A stretch of 64,000 nucleotides of DNA from an uncultured Ruminococcus sp. Its GTDB lineage: Bacteria; Bacillota; Clostridia; Oscillospirales; Ruminococcaceae. Position 1 is the first letter of the stretch, and every line of letters begins with the position of its first letter. The DNA lies in the NCBI GenBank assembly GCA_900539835.1, contig UQDR01000004.1, forward strand, positions 1 through 64,000, given 5' to 3'. A model generated the notes under the pieces. That model made no database searches, had not been told where the DNA came from, and worked only from the letters and a program-made list of their open reading frames with translations. Positions 1 through 8,144 of the stretch are shown piece after piece. The position numbers were made by a program, and so were the translations under genes.

Positions 1-1238
1 GTTAGCGTTGGATAAGAAACGCTGGATATTTCCTGTCCGTTTGCGGTTTTATGTGCTTTCACGGCAAACTTATATTCTGTTCCTGCACTTAATTTTGAGA
101 TTTTATATGTATTTGCTGTTGTAGTTGTTCTGGCAATTCTAATCCATTTTTTCTGTGAATTATTATACTGATAAATATAATATCCTGCTGCGCCGCTGAC
201 CTTTGTCCACGAAAGATTTACGGTATCAATAGTTTTTGACAATGCTTTTAAGCCTGTTACTACAGCTGGATAAGATGCGATAGAATCTTTAACAGCCTGA
301 CCGTTTTTAGTATATCCTCCGTCGGATTCGGAATAGGTATTGCAAAGAAACTCCCACTTATATCCCCACTGGGGGCTGTCGCTTGCTTTTTCGCCGACTT
401 CCATCAAAAAGACGCTTCCGTCAATTATTACCTCACCCCAAAAGTGCTGCCAGCCGCCTGATCTATATCCCATTATAAGCCTTGCGTCAAATCCGAGATA
501 TATCATCATTTCAACTAATGCACCGTTATAATCAGAACACTGACCTTCCTTATATTTAAAAATATTTTCTGTATAAGAATAGGTTTTTATCTGGCTGTAA
601 TCTTGAAGATAAGTCATATTATTTCTTATCCACTCGGCGGTATAGACAACTTTTTCGCCGGGCGTCCAATTATCCTTAAAGTGCTTATCTGCGAAGCTTT
701 TAAGAATGCTTTTTTCTTTGTCTGTCAAAGTGTGATCAGCAAAGGTTGTATTCTTACTGCCCTGAGTATTTATGGTTTTATATGAGTTTCTTGTTTTCAA
801 TGAAGCGGCATTGAGTCGGTTGACTGTGTCGATAGTACACTCATCATTAGACCAGCCGCTGTAAATAGTTGTACTGCCGGATTTTTTATAAGCTCTCACC
901 TTAAAGTGATAATTTTTTTTATATGACAAGTCTGTTTTAGTGTATGTTGTTGTGGTATTGCTTGAAATGGTTTTAAGCTTCGTGCGTTCATTCCAGCAAT
1001 CACCCGACTGATTATTATGGGGAACAGAGCTTGTATCACCGCCGCACCAATAAATCTGATAGCCGTCGGCTTTGGTATTCTTATCCCATGAAAGAACTGC
1101 TTTTGTGGCATAAGATTTCAATGTAAGTTTAGGCGCTGAAAGAGTTTGGGATGCACCAAAAGCACTTAGCCCTGCTGAAAATACAAAATTTAAAGTCATT
1201 ACGATAGTTATTAAAATTGCAGAAAATTTTCTTTTCAT
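1..1238 (-). CDS. Secreted fibronectin type III / transglutaminase-like protein (C-terminus beyond the window)
   Basis: The reading frame is open from the ATG at 1238 to the left edge, so 412 residues are visible and the C-terminus is missing. Residues 1-30 form a signal peptide (MKRK, a hydrophobic core, then SAFGA). A first FnIII domain spans about 34-120. A transglutaminase-like core covers about 150-310, with a candidate triad of Cys234 (in EGQCSDYNGAL), His265 (in GWQHFWGEV) and Glu280 (in FLMEVG), where Asp is more usual. A second FnIII domain begins near residue 322. Proteins of this plan are extracellular; the core may act as a peptidase or cross-linking enzyme, or only as a binding module. 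A promoter lies at 1298-1326. The substrate cannot be inferred. Confidence 0.85.
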   Translation of the reverse strand, partial: MKRKFSAILITIVMTLNFVFSAGLSAFGASQTLSAPKLTLKSYATKAVLSWDKNTKADGYQIYWCGGDTSSVPHNNQSGDCWNERTKLKTISSNTTTTYTKTDLSYKKNYHFKVRAYKKSGSTTIYSGWSNDECTIDTVNRLNAASLKTRNSYKTINTQGSKNTTFADHTLTDKEKSILKSFADKHFKDNWTPGEKVVYTAEWIRNNMTYLQDYSQIKTYSYTENIFKYKEGQCSDYNGALVEMMIYLGFDARLIMGYRSGGWQHFWGEVIIDGSVFLMEVGEKASDSPQWGYKWEFLCNTYSESDGGYTKNGQAVKDSIASYPAVVTGLKALSKTIDTVNLSWTKVSGAAGYYIYQYNNSQKKWIRIARTTTTANTYKISKLSAGTEYKFAVKAHKTANGQEISSVSYPTL

Positions 1239-1297
1239 GACAAACATACTCCCCATATAACAAATGAAACGGTCAAGGCAAAAAGCCTGACCATTTC

Positions 1298-1326
1298 AAG
1301 ATACCACATTTTTCGTCGTTTGTCAA
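1298..1326 (-). promoter_or_regulatory. Sigma-A promoter of the FnIII/transglutaminase gene
   Basis: On the minus strand TTGACA (1326-1321) and TATCTT (1303-1298) are separated by 17 bases. The short leader downstream carries a small hairpin (GGTCAGGC / GCCTTGACC, 1271-1292) before the start at 1238. Confidence 0.65.
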
Positions 1327-1366
1327 CGAAAAGCAAGGACAAAGGGTGAAATTGGCAAATAACAGC

Positions 1367-1395
1367 TTGATATTTAAATTATTATATGCTAATCT
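1367..1395 (+). promoter_or_regulatory. Possible promoter of the AraC-family gene
   Basis: TTGATA (1367-1372) and TAATCT (1390-1395) are 17 bases apart. This would give a leader of roughly 80 bases. The -10 is weak, so the assignment is tentative. Confidence 0.35.
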
Positions 1396-1480
1396 AAAAC
1401 CACACGAACAAAACCGGACATATTAAATCAAGATTTCAGCTTAAAATCATGATATTATCAATATGACAGGAGGAATTAAG

Positions 1481-2350
1481 ATGGACTGGATCAGAAGTTT
1501 TCAGAAAGCGATAGACTACATTGAAGATCACATAACCGAGCCTTTGGATTTTAATCGCATTGCACAGGAAATGAATATATCAGGTTTTTATTTTCAAAAG
1601 ATATTTACTATAATATGCGGGTTTTCCTTAGGAGAATATATACGCAGCAGGAGATTAACGCTTGCCGGCAGTGAACTTATCTCCACTGACAACAAAATAA
1701 TTGACATTGCATTTAAATACGGTTATGACACTCCCGAAGGATTCACCCGTGCATTTACACGATTTCACGGAATTACCCCTATGTCTGCAAGAAAACGCTC
1801 CGGCGGTCTTAAATCTTTTGCCAAGCTGTCAATAGCTATAACAATGAAAGGCGGTAGTATTATGAACTATAAAATTGTAGAGAAGGATTCATTTAAAGTA
1901 CTCGAAAAAGTAGAAAAACACAGTATTGACGACGCACAAAACAAGAACACTATTCCTGAATTCTGGATGCGTTCACACACAGACGGCACGGTGAAAACGC
2001 TTCTGGAACAAACCAATGACAAACAATTTATTTTCGGTATTTGCTACGGCAATATACCAAAAGACACCAAGGCTTTTGATTACGGCATTGCCGCTTTATA
2101 TGGAGGAGGCATAGTTCCTGAGGAATTCCGCATAAAAGAAATTCCTGCACGCACATGGGCAGTTTTTGAATGCAAAGGACCTCTTCCTTCTGCAATACAG
2201 ACAACATGGCACAAGATATGCACAGAGTTTTTCCCGACCTCAGGATATCAGCCCACATACGAAATGGACATTGAGGCATATACTGACACAAAGAATATGC
2301 CTGCTGATGATTATTACTGTGAAATTTGGGTAACGGTTGAAAAGAAATAG
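1481..2350 (+). CDS. AraC-family regulator with GyrI-like effector-binding domain
   Basis: A 289-residue transcription factor. Residues 1-100 carry the two helix-turn-helix motifs of AraC/XylS proteins (LDFNRIAQEMNISGFYFQK, then DIAFKYGYDTPEGFTRAFTR). From about residue 128 (MNYKIVEKDSFKVL) a GyrI-like/SOUL-type domain follows, ending in the typical Y-x-C-E-I-W-V-T-V strand. This order (AraC DNA binding first, GyrI-like domain last) is common in Firmicutes regulators that sense drugs or small hydrophobic ligands. An upstream ATG at 1463 is in frame, but AGGAGG at 1468-1473 sits 7 bases before the ATG at 1481, so 1481 is preferred. The gene is monocistronic; its target is unknown. Confidence 0.88.
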   Translation: MDWIRSFQKAIDYIEDHITEPLDFNRIAQEMNISGFYFQKIFTIICGFSLGEYIRSRRLTLAGSELISTDNKIIDIAFKYGYDTPEGFTRAFTRFHGITPMSARKRSGGLKSFAKLSIAITMKGGSIMNYKIVEKDSFKVLEKVEKHSIDDAQNKNTIPEFWMRSHTDGTVKTLLEQTNDKQFIFGICYGNIPKDTKAFDYGIAALYGGGIVPEEFRIKEIPARTWAVFECKGPLPSAIQTTWHKICTEFFPTSGYQPTYEMDIEAYTDTKNMPADDYYCEIWVTVEKK

Positions 2351-2357
2351 CAACAAG

Positions 2358-2395
2358 CTCCGCATTGCAATATTAATGCGGAGTTTAACGTTTTA
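2358..2395 (+). terminator. Terminator of the AraC-family gene
   Basis: Hairpin CTCCGCAT (2358-2365) / ATGCGGAG (2376-2383) followed by a T-rich tract, directly after the stop at 2350. Confidence 0.6.
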
Positions 2396-2403
2396 GTCAA
2401 TAG

Positions 2404-2430
2404 AAAAAGCACACAGCAAATACTGTGTGC
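2404..2430 (-). terminator. Terminator of the tetR-ABC operon
   Basis: Hairpin GCACACAG (2409-2416) / CTGTGTGC (2423-2430). On the minus strand it is followed by TTTTT. It ends the permease gene. Confidence 0.7.
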
Positions 2431-2453
2431 AAATTATGAATGAGATAAGTAAA

Positions 2454-3185
2454 TTACTGTTTTTTCATTTGCCTTAGAAATAAAAGAACTGCGGCGATCA
2501 TTATAACTATCATATATCCCAATACCCAAAGCAGGTCGGGTATTATGTCACTGAAATTACCGTTTAGTACTGCCCTTTCAAGATTGACGGCATGTACATA
2601 AGGCAAGACATTAGCTGCCTTTTTAAATGCACCGCCCACAAGCTCCAAATCAAACCATGCTCCTGACAGCCATGCAGTAAGGTTTGTAAGCAATGCTCCG
2701 CAAATTCCGCCGACCTGTTTATCTGTAAACACACTTCCGCACAAGAGTCCTAAAAATATGAAAAACAAAGACACAGGAATTATAAACAGCACTGCCCATA
2801 AAAGATTAACAGTAAGATCAAGTCCCAGTGCCAAAGCGACTGCATAGCAGATTATACACTGTGCTATTGCTATGGGCAGAATCGGCAGCATATAGCCTAT
2901 AATATAGTCCTTAGCAGTAAGAGGTGTCGTGTAGAGCCTTTGAAGCAGAGCTGTGGAACGATCTTTGGAGATAAGTGTGGCAGAAAATAAGGTCATAAAA
3001 GACAGTCCGAACACGGTTATGGCCGGTGTAAGCGTTTGTATTTCAAACAGTTCCACAGGAATATTCGCCTGAATAGCGCTCATAAGCAGCAAAAGAACTA
3101 TCGGAAAGCCCAATCCGAAAATAAGCGTCAACGGGTCACGAAGAATTTCTTTCGCTGTTCGTTTTGAGAAAGTAAGCATACGCAT
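2454..3185 (-). CDS. ABC-2 type transporter permease
   Basis: A 243-residue membrane protein with about six hydrophobic segments (near residues 20-40, 52-72, 98-120, 128-150, 158-178 and 215-237) and the ABC-2 family layout: a cytoplasmic N-terminus (FSKRTAKEILRDPL), a short loop after TM1 and a C-terminal Lys-rich tail. It begins 2 bases after the stop of the ATPase gene, so the two form one exporter. With the TetR repressor upstream it probably exports a drug or toxic compound; the substrate is unknown. Gene start: ATG at 3185 behind AAGGAGGA. Confidence 0.88.
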   Translation of the reverse strand: MRMLTFSKRTAKEILRDPLTLIFGLGFPIVLLLLMSAIQANIPVELFEIQTLTPAITVFGLSFMTLFSATLISKDRSTALLQRLYTTPLTAKDYIIGYMLPILPIAIAQCIICYAVALALGLDLTVNLLWAVLFIIPVSLFFIFLGLLCGSVFTDKQVGGICGALLTNLTAWLSGAWFDLELVGGAFKKAANVLPYVHAVNLERAVLNGNFSDIIPDLLWVLGYMIVIMIAAVLLFLRQMKKQ

Positions 3186-3187
3186 TT

Positions 3188-3913
3188 TTATTTATCCTCC
3201 TTTACAAGTTGGACAAAAGCATCCTCAAGTCTGTCTGCTCCCAATTTAGCCTTTATTTCACCGGCTGTGCCGTTAAAAAGCAATTTACCCTCTTTCATAA
3301 TTGCAATTTTATCTGACAAGGCTTCTGCTTCTTCCATATAATGAGTAGTAAGAATAATTGTAATTTTTCCTTTTAATGAACGTATTATATCCCAAAGATC
3401 GCTTCTCGCTAAAACATCAAGACCCAATGTCGGTTCATCTAAAAACAGTACTGACGGTTCTGAAATAAGAGCCATGGCAATACTCAGACGTCTTTGATAA
3501 CCGCCTGAAAGCTTTCCCGCTTTTTTGGACATTATCTTATCAAGGTCAAACTGTTCAGAAAGCTCTGAAATTTTCTGAATGGTTTTATTTTTAGAAAAGC
3601 CGTGTATTCCTGCCATAAGCTCAAGGTTTTCCTTTGCAGTCAAATTGGGTGCAACGGCGGTTTCCTGCGGCGAAACGGCAATAAAGGATTTAACTTTTGA
3701 AGGCACTTTTATGACGCTTTCTCCGTACACAAAAGCCTCTCCGCTTGTAGGCTTCGTAAGGCATGACAGCATTTTTATAGCTGTAGTTTTACCTGCTCCG
3801 TTTATTCCAAGCAAAGAGTAAAGCTCTCCCCGCTCAATTTTTAAATTAAGTTTATCCACAGCTGTCAAATCTCCATATTTCTTGGTCAGCTCACATGTTT
3901 CTATAGCATACAT
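3188..3913 (-). CDS. ABC transporter ATP-binding protein (DrrA/CcmA type)
   Basis: A 241-residue nucleotide-binding subunit. Visible motifs are Walker A GINGAGKTT, the Q-loop in VSPQET, the signature LSGGYQRRL, Walker B SVLFLDEPTLGLD and the H-loop in TTHYMEEAE. It energises the ABC-2 permease encoded next. A GTG at 3925 is in frame, but ATG 3913 is better placed relative to the AAAAAGGG purine stretch. It lies one base past the tetR stop (TAA 3917-3915), so translation is probably coupled. Expression should follow the TetR-controlled promoter at 4528-4556. Confidence 0.92.
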   Translation of the reverse strand: MYAIETCELTKKYGDLTAVDKLNLKIERGELYSLLGINGAGKTTAIKMLSCLTKPTSGEAFVYGESVIKVPSKVKSFIAVSPQETAVAPNLTAKENLELMAGIHGFSKNKTIQKISELSEQFDLDKIMSKKAGKLSGGYQRRLSIAMALISEPSVLFLDEPTLGLDVLARSDLWDIIRSLKGKITIILTTHYMEEAEALSDKIAIMKEGKLLFNGTAGEIKAKLGADRLEDAFVQLVKEDK

Positions 3914-3914
3914 T

Positions 3915-4481
3915 TTAATTATCACCCTTTTTAAGATAATTCATTTTCATACCCTCATAGGCATCGGTCAGCATCTGGCTTATCATATCCCAATTCCAGT
4001 CAAGATATGACGTAGCAATCATAACGGCTATGCCATGAACATAAACCCACATTTCCAGATGAAACATAAATGCCTGTTCTCTGTCAAGTCCCGTATTCTT
4101 TTGTATCAAAGAGATAATTTCTTCGCCCTCGGCAGTTCCCTTTATTTTTTCATTAGAACGATCTCTCATAAACAAAAACTTAAAAAACTCTTTTTCCTCT
4201 TCAGCAAAGCGTATATAAGCCATTCCGCTTCCTTTATAAGGCGGAAACTCATTGCTTTTAATTCCTTTATAGACATAATCAAGATAAATTTTCTCAGCAT
4301 AATTCATGACATCTTTTTTCAGCTCATTCATTGAATCATAATTAGAGAATATCGGCTGAGTTGAGCAATTTAGTTTTTGTGCAACCGCTCTGGCGTTTAA
4401 AGCATCAATACCACGTTCTCTGACTATCTGTACTGCGGCTTTTATTATATTATCCTTATCGATTTTTACTTTTGGCGGCAT
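3915..4481 (-). CDS. TetR/AcrR-family repressor
   Basis: A 188-residue regulator. Residues 1-50 form the TetR helix-turn-helix (IIKAAVQIVRERGIDALNA, then VAQKLNCSTQPIFSNYDSM). The rest is a helical ligand/dimerisation domain of the WHG type. It is first in a three-gene operon with the ABC ATPase and permease, the usual design for a ligand-released drug-export repressor. Of two in-frame ATGs (4487, 4481), 4481 has the better spacing from AAGAGGA. A perfect 20-base palindrome at 4509-4528 lies just ahead, at the operon promoter, and is the likely binding site. Confidence 0.9.
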   Translation of the reverse strand: MPPKVKIDKDNIIKAAVQIVRERGIDALNARAVAQKLNCSTQPIFSNYDSMNELKKDVMNYAEKIYLDYVYKGIKSNEFPPYKGSGMAYIRFAEEEKEFFKFLFMRDRSNEKIKGTAEGEEIISLIQKNTGLDREQAFMFHLEMWVYVHGIAVMIATSYLDWNWDMISQMLTDAYEGMKMNYLKKGDN

Positions 4482-4508
4482 AATCATATCCTCTTAAATA
4501 GCTAATGT

Positions 4509-4528
4509 TATATAACTTGTGTTATATA
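4509..4528. promoter_or_regulatory. Palindromic operator for the TetR repressor
   Basis: TATATAAC (4509-4516), spacer TTGT, GTTATATA (4521-4528): two perfect 8-base arms. It abuts and overlaps by one base the -10 box of the tetR operon (4528-4533), where a bound repressor would block initiation. Confidence 0.75.
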
Positions 4529-4556
4529 TTATCGCACTGCATTATTATTTTGTCAA
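4528..4556 (-). promoter_or_regulatory. Promoter of the tetR-ABC operon
   Basis: TTGACA (4556-4551), 17-base spacer, GATAAT (4533-4528). It is near-consensus and therefore probably strong when the repressor is off. The operator palindrome lies on its downstream side. Confidence 0.85.
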
Positions 4557-4589
4557 GAAAAAAGAAGGAATTTAATAAAAATTCCTTCT
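4553..4589 (-). terminator. Terminator of the merR-type gene
   Basis: An 11-base perfect stem AGAAGGAATTT (4563-4573) / AAATTCCTTCT (4579-4589), followed on the minus strand by TTTTTCTT. The T-tract runs straight into the -35 box of the next operon. Confidence 0.8.
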
Positions 4590-4606
4590 GAAAATATAGG
4601 ATTCTG

Positions 4607-5332
4607 TTACGGACAATATACTAAAATCGCTTGTCTGACAAATTCGGCAGTCCCTTCCCCTCCGGCTTCATCAATATTTCGCTTAAATCGTTCATCATTG
4701 ACATACATCTGACCTAAGCCTTTTAGTATCTCATCAGTGCAATTATAATAATTATTCGTGATAAATCTTTGTAACTCACTGATTTTCTCTTGAACTTCTT
4801 TATCATGGGGTGAAAGATGTTTAAGAGAACCGATAGCTGCGAAAACAGACATAAACCAATTTGCCGTTTCAGCAAGTTCACTGCTGCTTTTTTCACTATT
4901 TCTTTTCTCATATTCTTCATAGGCTTTAGCAGAACCCCATTTGCTTTTTACTTCAGCTGAATATTTTTCTATTTCAGTTTTGTAAAAGACATTAAAATTC
5001 ATTTTATTCACTCCTTTTTGCTGAATTTCACGGGCAAAAGAAATAAGCCTCTCTATATGATTTCTTTGCAACTCAAGCAATTTTATCTGCTGTTGGATCG
5101 CTTCTGACGGATCAAAGTCAGGACTGTCAAGAATCGCTTTTATTTCTTTTAAAGGAAATTGCAATTCACGAAACAATAAAATATTTTGCAGGCGTTTAAG
5201 GGCTTTATCGTCATACAGCCGATAACCAGCCTCTGTGACCTTTGCAGGCTTCAAAAGTCCAATTGCATCATAATGATGAAGTGTGCGCACACTTATACCT
5301 GTTAGTTTACTAACTTGTTTCACTGTTTTCAT
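4607..5332 (-). CDS. MerR-family regulator with TipAS drug-binding domain
   Basis: A 241-residue protein. Residues 1-70 form a MerR winged helix (VKQVSKLTGISVRTLHHYD, then GYRLYDDKALKRLQ). A coiled linker follows at about 75-105. From about 115 to the end it resembles TipAS, the antibiotic-binding domain of TipA/Mta proteins (KWGSAKAYEEYEKR; SPHDKEVQEKISELQRFI; ending AEFVRQAILVYC). Such proteins bind drugs and activate multidrug defence genes and themselves. Two ATGs are close (5338, 5332); 5332 has proper spacing to GGGAGGA. Its promoter has the elongated 19-base spacer typical of MerR activation. No obvious separate target gene lies next to it. Confidence 0.9.
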   Translation of the reverse strand: MKTVKQVSKLTGISVRTLHHYDAIGLLKPAKVTEAGYRLYDDKALKRLQNILLFRELQFPLKEIKAILDSPDFDPSEAIQQQIKLLELQRNHIERLISFAREIQQKGVNKMNFNVFYKTEIEKYSAEVKSKWGSAKAYEEYEKRNSEKSSSELAETANWFMSVFAAIGSLKHLSPHDKEVQEKISELQRFITNNYYNCTDEILKGLGQMYVNDERFKRNIDEAGGEGTAEFVRQAILVYCP

Positions 5333-5355
5333 ATTCATTCCTCCCGTGTAATTTT

Positions 5356-5386
5356 ATTATAAACCATAACGCAGCGTGAGAGTCAA
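5356..5386 (-). promoter_or_regulatory. MerR-type promoter with 19-base spacer and dyad
   Basis: TTGACT (5386-5381) and TATAAT (5361-5356) are separated by 19 bases. In the spacer a dyad centres on ACGCTGCGT, with weaker symmetry extending outward. A 19-base spacer plus a central dyad is the signature of promoters that MerR proteins activate by DNA distortion, so autoregulation is likely. Confidence 0.8.
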
Positions 5387-5405
5387 TAGGTAAATTAAAA
5401 AAGTA

Positions 5406-5434
5406 TTGACTTATGGAAAAAATTAAGTTATAAT
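5406..5434 (+). promoter_or_regulatory. Promoter of the mannanase gene
   Basis: TTGACT (5406-5411), 17-base spacer, TATAAT (5429-5434). The start codon lies 45 bases downstream. Confidence 0.75.
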
Positions 5435-5478
5435 AAAATTATTAATAACGTATTAAACTTTGAAAGGTTGTAGAAATT

Positions 5479-6831
5479 ATGAAAAAGGCTGGAGTTGTAA
5501 TACTTACAGCGGCTATGACGATTTCCGCTGCTTGTGCAGGATATCTTGGAACATTCGTTTCTGATATCAGTTCATACGCTGCTTATGAAAGCAAACACAC
5601 TTTATCAAACCCTGACGCTGATGAAATAACATCAAGAGTTTATGACTACATATGCGACAGCTTTGGAAATACCATTTTAGCAGGTCAGCAGGAGTCAACA
5701 TGGATGGATTCTGTAGATTATGAGATGAATTATATTCAAAAGAACACAGGCAAGCTTCCCGCTGTGAGAGGTCTTGATTTTATGGGCGGAGATTTCGACG
5801 GTGTTGTTAAACGTTCCAAGGACTGGTGGGAAAAAGGCGGAATCGTTACGATTTGCTGGCACACCGGTGTGAACGGAGGCTCATATAACGACTCTCTCAA
5901 CGACAGCCCTAATTTCAGCAAGCTTCTGACAAAGGGTACATCTGAATATAATGCGATGATTGCTAACTGGGATAAGGCAGCCGAAGCACTCAAAGAGCTT
6001 CGTGACGCAGGCATTCCTGTTTTATGGCGTCCTTTCCACGAATTTGACGGACAATGGTTCTGGTGGGGCAAAGGCGGTTCAAGCAACTTTGTTAAGCTTT
6101 GGCAGATGATGTATGATTACTTCACTGACGTACACGGTTTGGATAATCTTATCTGGGTTCTGGGATATGCAGATGATGTAAAGAACGGTTGGTATCCGGG
6201 TGATGAATACTGTGACATTATCGGTTCTGACACTTACAGAAATTCAAGCCTTACCAATAAGAATTCATGGAATAAGCTAAATAATATGAATACCGGAAAG
6301 CCTGCTGCATTTCATGAATGCGGAAATCTTCCGACAGTTGAAGCTTTGAAAAACGATGGCTGTATGTGGTCATGGTTCATGGTATGGCACACAAGTCATA
6401 TTACAAATAACAACAAAACAAATCTAAACAATTTATACAACGACGAACTTATTACTACACTTGATGAGCTTCCTGACTTTGCAACTTATAACGGCAAAGA
6501 GGATGAAAACAGTTCATCAGAAAGCAGCAGTGACAATGATTCAAGCAGTTCATCTGAATCTGATTCATACATTGAATCAAGTTCAGAAATTGACAACAGT
6601 CAAGACAGTTCTGAAATTAACAGCACTGAAGACAGCAGTAAGATCGATAACATTAATACTTCAAGTCAAGCTGCAACGAACTCGTCAAGCTCAGTTTCAG
6701 CAAATTCAAGCAAGGCAACAAGCACTTCAAGCTCAGACCGCAGTCCTAACACCGGAATTGCTTTGAGTTTATCAGCACTTGCAATTACTGCTACTGCTTT
6801 AGTTGTAGTTAAAAAGAAAAACGATGAGTAA
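5479..6831 (+). CDS. Cell-wall-anchored GH26 beta-mannanase
   Basis: A 450-residue exported glycoside hydrolase that should cut beta-1,4-mannan. A signal peptide covers about residues 1-35. The GH26 barrel spans about 40-335 and shows WRPFHEFDGQWFWWG with the acid/base Glu188, and AFHECGN with the candidate nucleophile Glu280. Residues 341-421 are a low-complexity Ser/Asp/Glu/Asn linker. The tail is SPNTG (422-426), a hydrophobic segment and KKKNDE, a sortase-type signal with Ser in place of Leu, as seen in ruminococcal surface proteins. No separate carbohydrate-binding module is visible. The gene is monocistronic, with its own promoter and terminator. Confidence 0.93.
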   Translation: MKKAGVVILTAAMTISAACAGYLGTFVSDISSYAAYESKHTLSNPDADEITSRVYDYICDSFGNTILAGQQESTWMDSVDYEMNYIQKNTGKLPAVRGLDFMGGDFDGVVKRSKDWWEKGGIVTICWHTGVNGGSYNDSLNDSPNFSKLLTKGTSEYNAMIANWDKAAEALKELRDAGIPVLWRPFHEFDGQWFWWGKGGSSNFVKLWQMMYDYFTDVHGLDNLIWVLGYADDVKNGWYPGDEYCDIIGSDTYRNSSLTNKNSWNKLNNMNTGKPAAFHECGNLPTVEALKNDGCMWSWFMVWHTSHITNNNKTNLNNLYNDELITTLDELPDFATYNGKEDENSSSESSSDNDSSSSSESDSYIESSSEIDNSQDSSEINSTEDSSKIDNINTSSQAATNSSSSVSANSSKATSTSSSDRSPNTGIALSLSALAITATALVVVKKKNDE

Positions 6832-6849
6832 ATTTAAAATTTAACTATT

Positions 6850-6883
6850 AATAACGTCGGATATTTCCGGCGTTATTTTTTTG
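6850..6883 (+). terminator. Terminator of the mannanase gene
   Basis: Imperfect hairpin AATAACG-CGGA / TCCG-CGTTATT followed by a run of T. Confidence 0.75.
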
Positions 6884-7049
6884 CATTCCTTCACTTATAT
6901 TTTTTAAAAATTTAATTGACTTTTATTACTATATTTTTTGTTTCTAATTAAGAATAAAAATTTTATATCTGCAAATAATATGGTTACAAAATCGACTTAA
7001 TACTTGTAATTTCTCAATGAAAAATTTGATTTGAAAGGAATGTTTATAT

Positions 7050-7592
7050 ATGAAAGCAACAGGTATTGTTAGACGTATTGATGACTTGGGAAGAGTTGTA
7101 ATTCCTAAGGAAATCAGAAGGACTATGCGTATTCGTGAGGGCGACCCCCTTGAAATTTATACAAGTAACGAGGGTGAAGTGATTTTCAAGAAATATTCGC
7201 CTATAAATGAACTGTCTGAGGGCGCAGCACAAGCGGCCGAGGTTATCTCAAAGCTTGGCGGAGCGCCTGCTATTGTGTTTGACCGTGACCATGTGGTTGC
7301 AGTTGCAGGAGTTCAGAAGAAAGAATATTCAGAGCGCAGAATCTCTCCCGCTTTGGAAGAGCTTCTTGAAAGCAGAAAATCCTTTGCATTCACTGATGAA
7401 TCCGTTCATCCGCTTATGCCTGTGGAGGGTATTGACAAACCTGCTCTCGCTGTATTCCCTATTATTTCTTCAGGCGACGTAACGGGTGCTGTGGCTTTTG
7501 TTTCTAATTCAGACAATGCAAAAGCCGACGAACAGCATAAAATGCTTGCTCAGGCGGCTGCCATGTTTCTCGGTAAACAAATTGAAGAATAA
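7050..7592 (+). CDS. spoVT: Stage V sporulation protein T (AbrB-type transcription factor)
   Basis: A 180-residue regulator. Residues 1-50 are the AbrB/MazE swapped-hairpin DNA-binding domain (MKATGIVRRIDDLGRVVIPK, then EIRRTMRIREGDPLEIY). Residues 55-180 form the GAF-like domain that distinguishes SpoVT from shorter AbrB proteins, and the length matches the family. In Bacillus SpoVT adjusts forespore gene expression late in sporulation. RBS GAAAGGA precedes ATG 7050. It stands alone between two terminators. No forespore-sigma promoter could be assigned with confidence. Confidence 0.93.
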   Translation: MKATGIVRRIDDLGRVVIPKEIRRTMRIREGDPLEIYTSNEGEVIFKKYSPINELSEGAAQAAEVISKLGGAPAIVFDRDHVVAVAGVQKKEYSERRISPALEELLESRKSFAFTDESVHPLMPVEGIDKPALAVFPIISSGDVTGAVAFVSNSDNAKADEQHKMLAQAAAMFLGKQIEE

Positions 7593-7637
7593 AAAAATTA
7601 AGGCTGTATCTCTTAATAAGATACAGCCGTTTTATTT
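7591..7637. terminator. Bidirectional terminator between spoVT and mscL
   Basis: Perfect stem GGCTGTATCT (7602-7611) / AGATACAGCC (7619-7628), with a T-rich tract on the plus side and a run of A (T on the minus strand) on the other. It serves two convergent genes. Confidence 0.85.
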
Positions 7638-7647
7638 AATACTTAAT

Positions 7648-8097
7648 TTATTCAGCCTTGTTTTCTTCCTGTGCCTTTAGCAAATCACGGATTTCTGTGA
7701 GAAGTGCAATGTCAGCCGCAACAGCTTCTTCTTTTTCCTCTTCTTCAACAGCCTCTTCTTTCTTCTTGATATTCTGTAATGCATTCACCAGTTTAACAAT
7801 GAGGAATACACAGAACGCAGTAATTAAAAATGTAATTACCGCAGAAATAAATGCTCCGAAATTGATTACAGGATTATTTCCCCACGGAATTCTAACCGTA
7901 AGCTCCGCAAAATTGACTCCTGCTAAAATCATTCCGATTATCGGCATAAGAATGCTGTCAACTAAAGCGTTTACAATCGCTGTGAACGCACCGCCGACTA
8001 CAACGCCGACTGCTAAATCAATAACGCTTCCTCTTGAAATGAATGTTTTGAATTCACCAACGAATCGCTTCAAAAAACCCGGTTTCTTTTCTGCCAT
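7648..8097 (-). CDS. mscL: Large-conductance mechanosensitive channel MscL
   Basis: A 149-residue inner-membrane channel that opens under osmotic downshock. It shows the cytoplasmic N-terminus (FLKRFVGEFKTFISRGSVID), TM1 with the gate sequence LAVGVVVGGAFTAIVNALV, a periplasm-side loop, TM2 (FISAVITFLITAFCVFLIV) and a charged C-terminal helix rich in Glu/Lys. The start at 8097 (MAEKKPGF) is behind AGGGGGA; an in-frame extension to 8154 has no ribosome-binding site. Promoter at 8145-8173. Confidence 0.95.
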   Translation of the reverse strand: MAEKKPGFLKRFVGEFKTFISRGSVIDLAVGVVVGGAFTAIVNALVDSILMPIIGMILAGVNFAELTVRIPWGNNPVINFGAFISAVITFLITAFCVFLIVKLVNALQNIKKKEEAVEEEEKEEAVAADIALLTEIRDLLKAQEENKAE

Positions 8098-8144
8098 TTT
8101 AAAATTCCCCCTACTTATTTTTTCAAAGAAAGTTTGATAAAATA

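Noticed and set aside
6461..6766. 101-codon alternative frame inside the mannanase linker
   Set aside because: It is produced by the low-complexity Ser-rich linker read in another frame and has no start signal.
7658..8137. 159-codon plus-strand frame opposite mscL
   Set aside because: mscL on the other strand has full family motifs and a ribosome-binding site; the antisense frame is Ser-rich shadow sequence.
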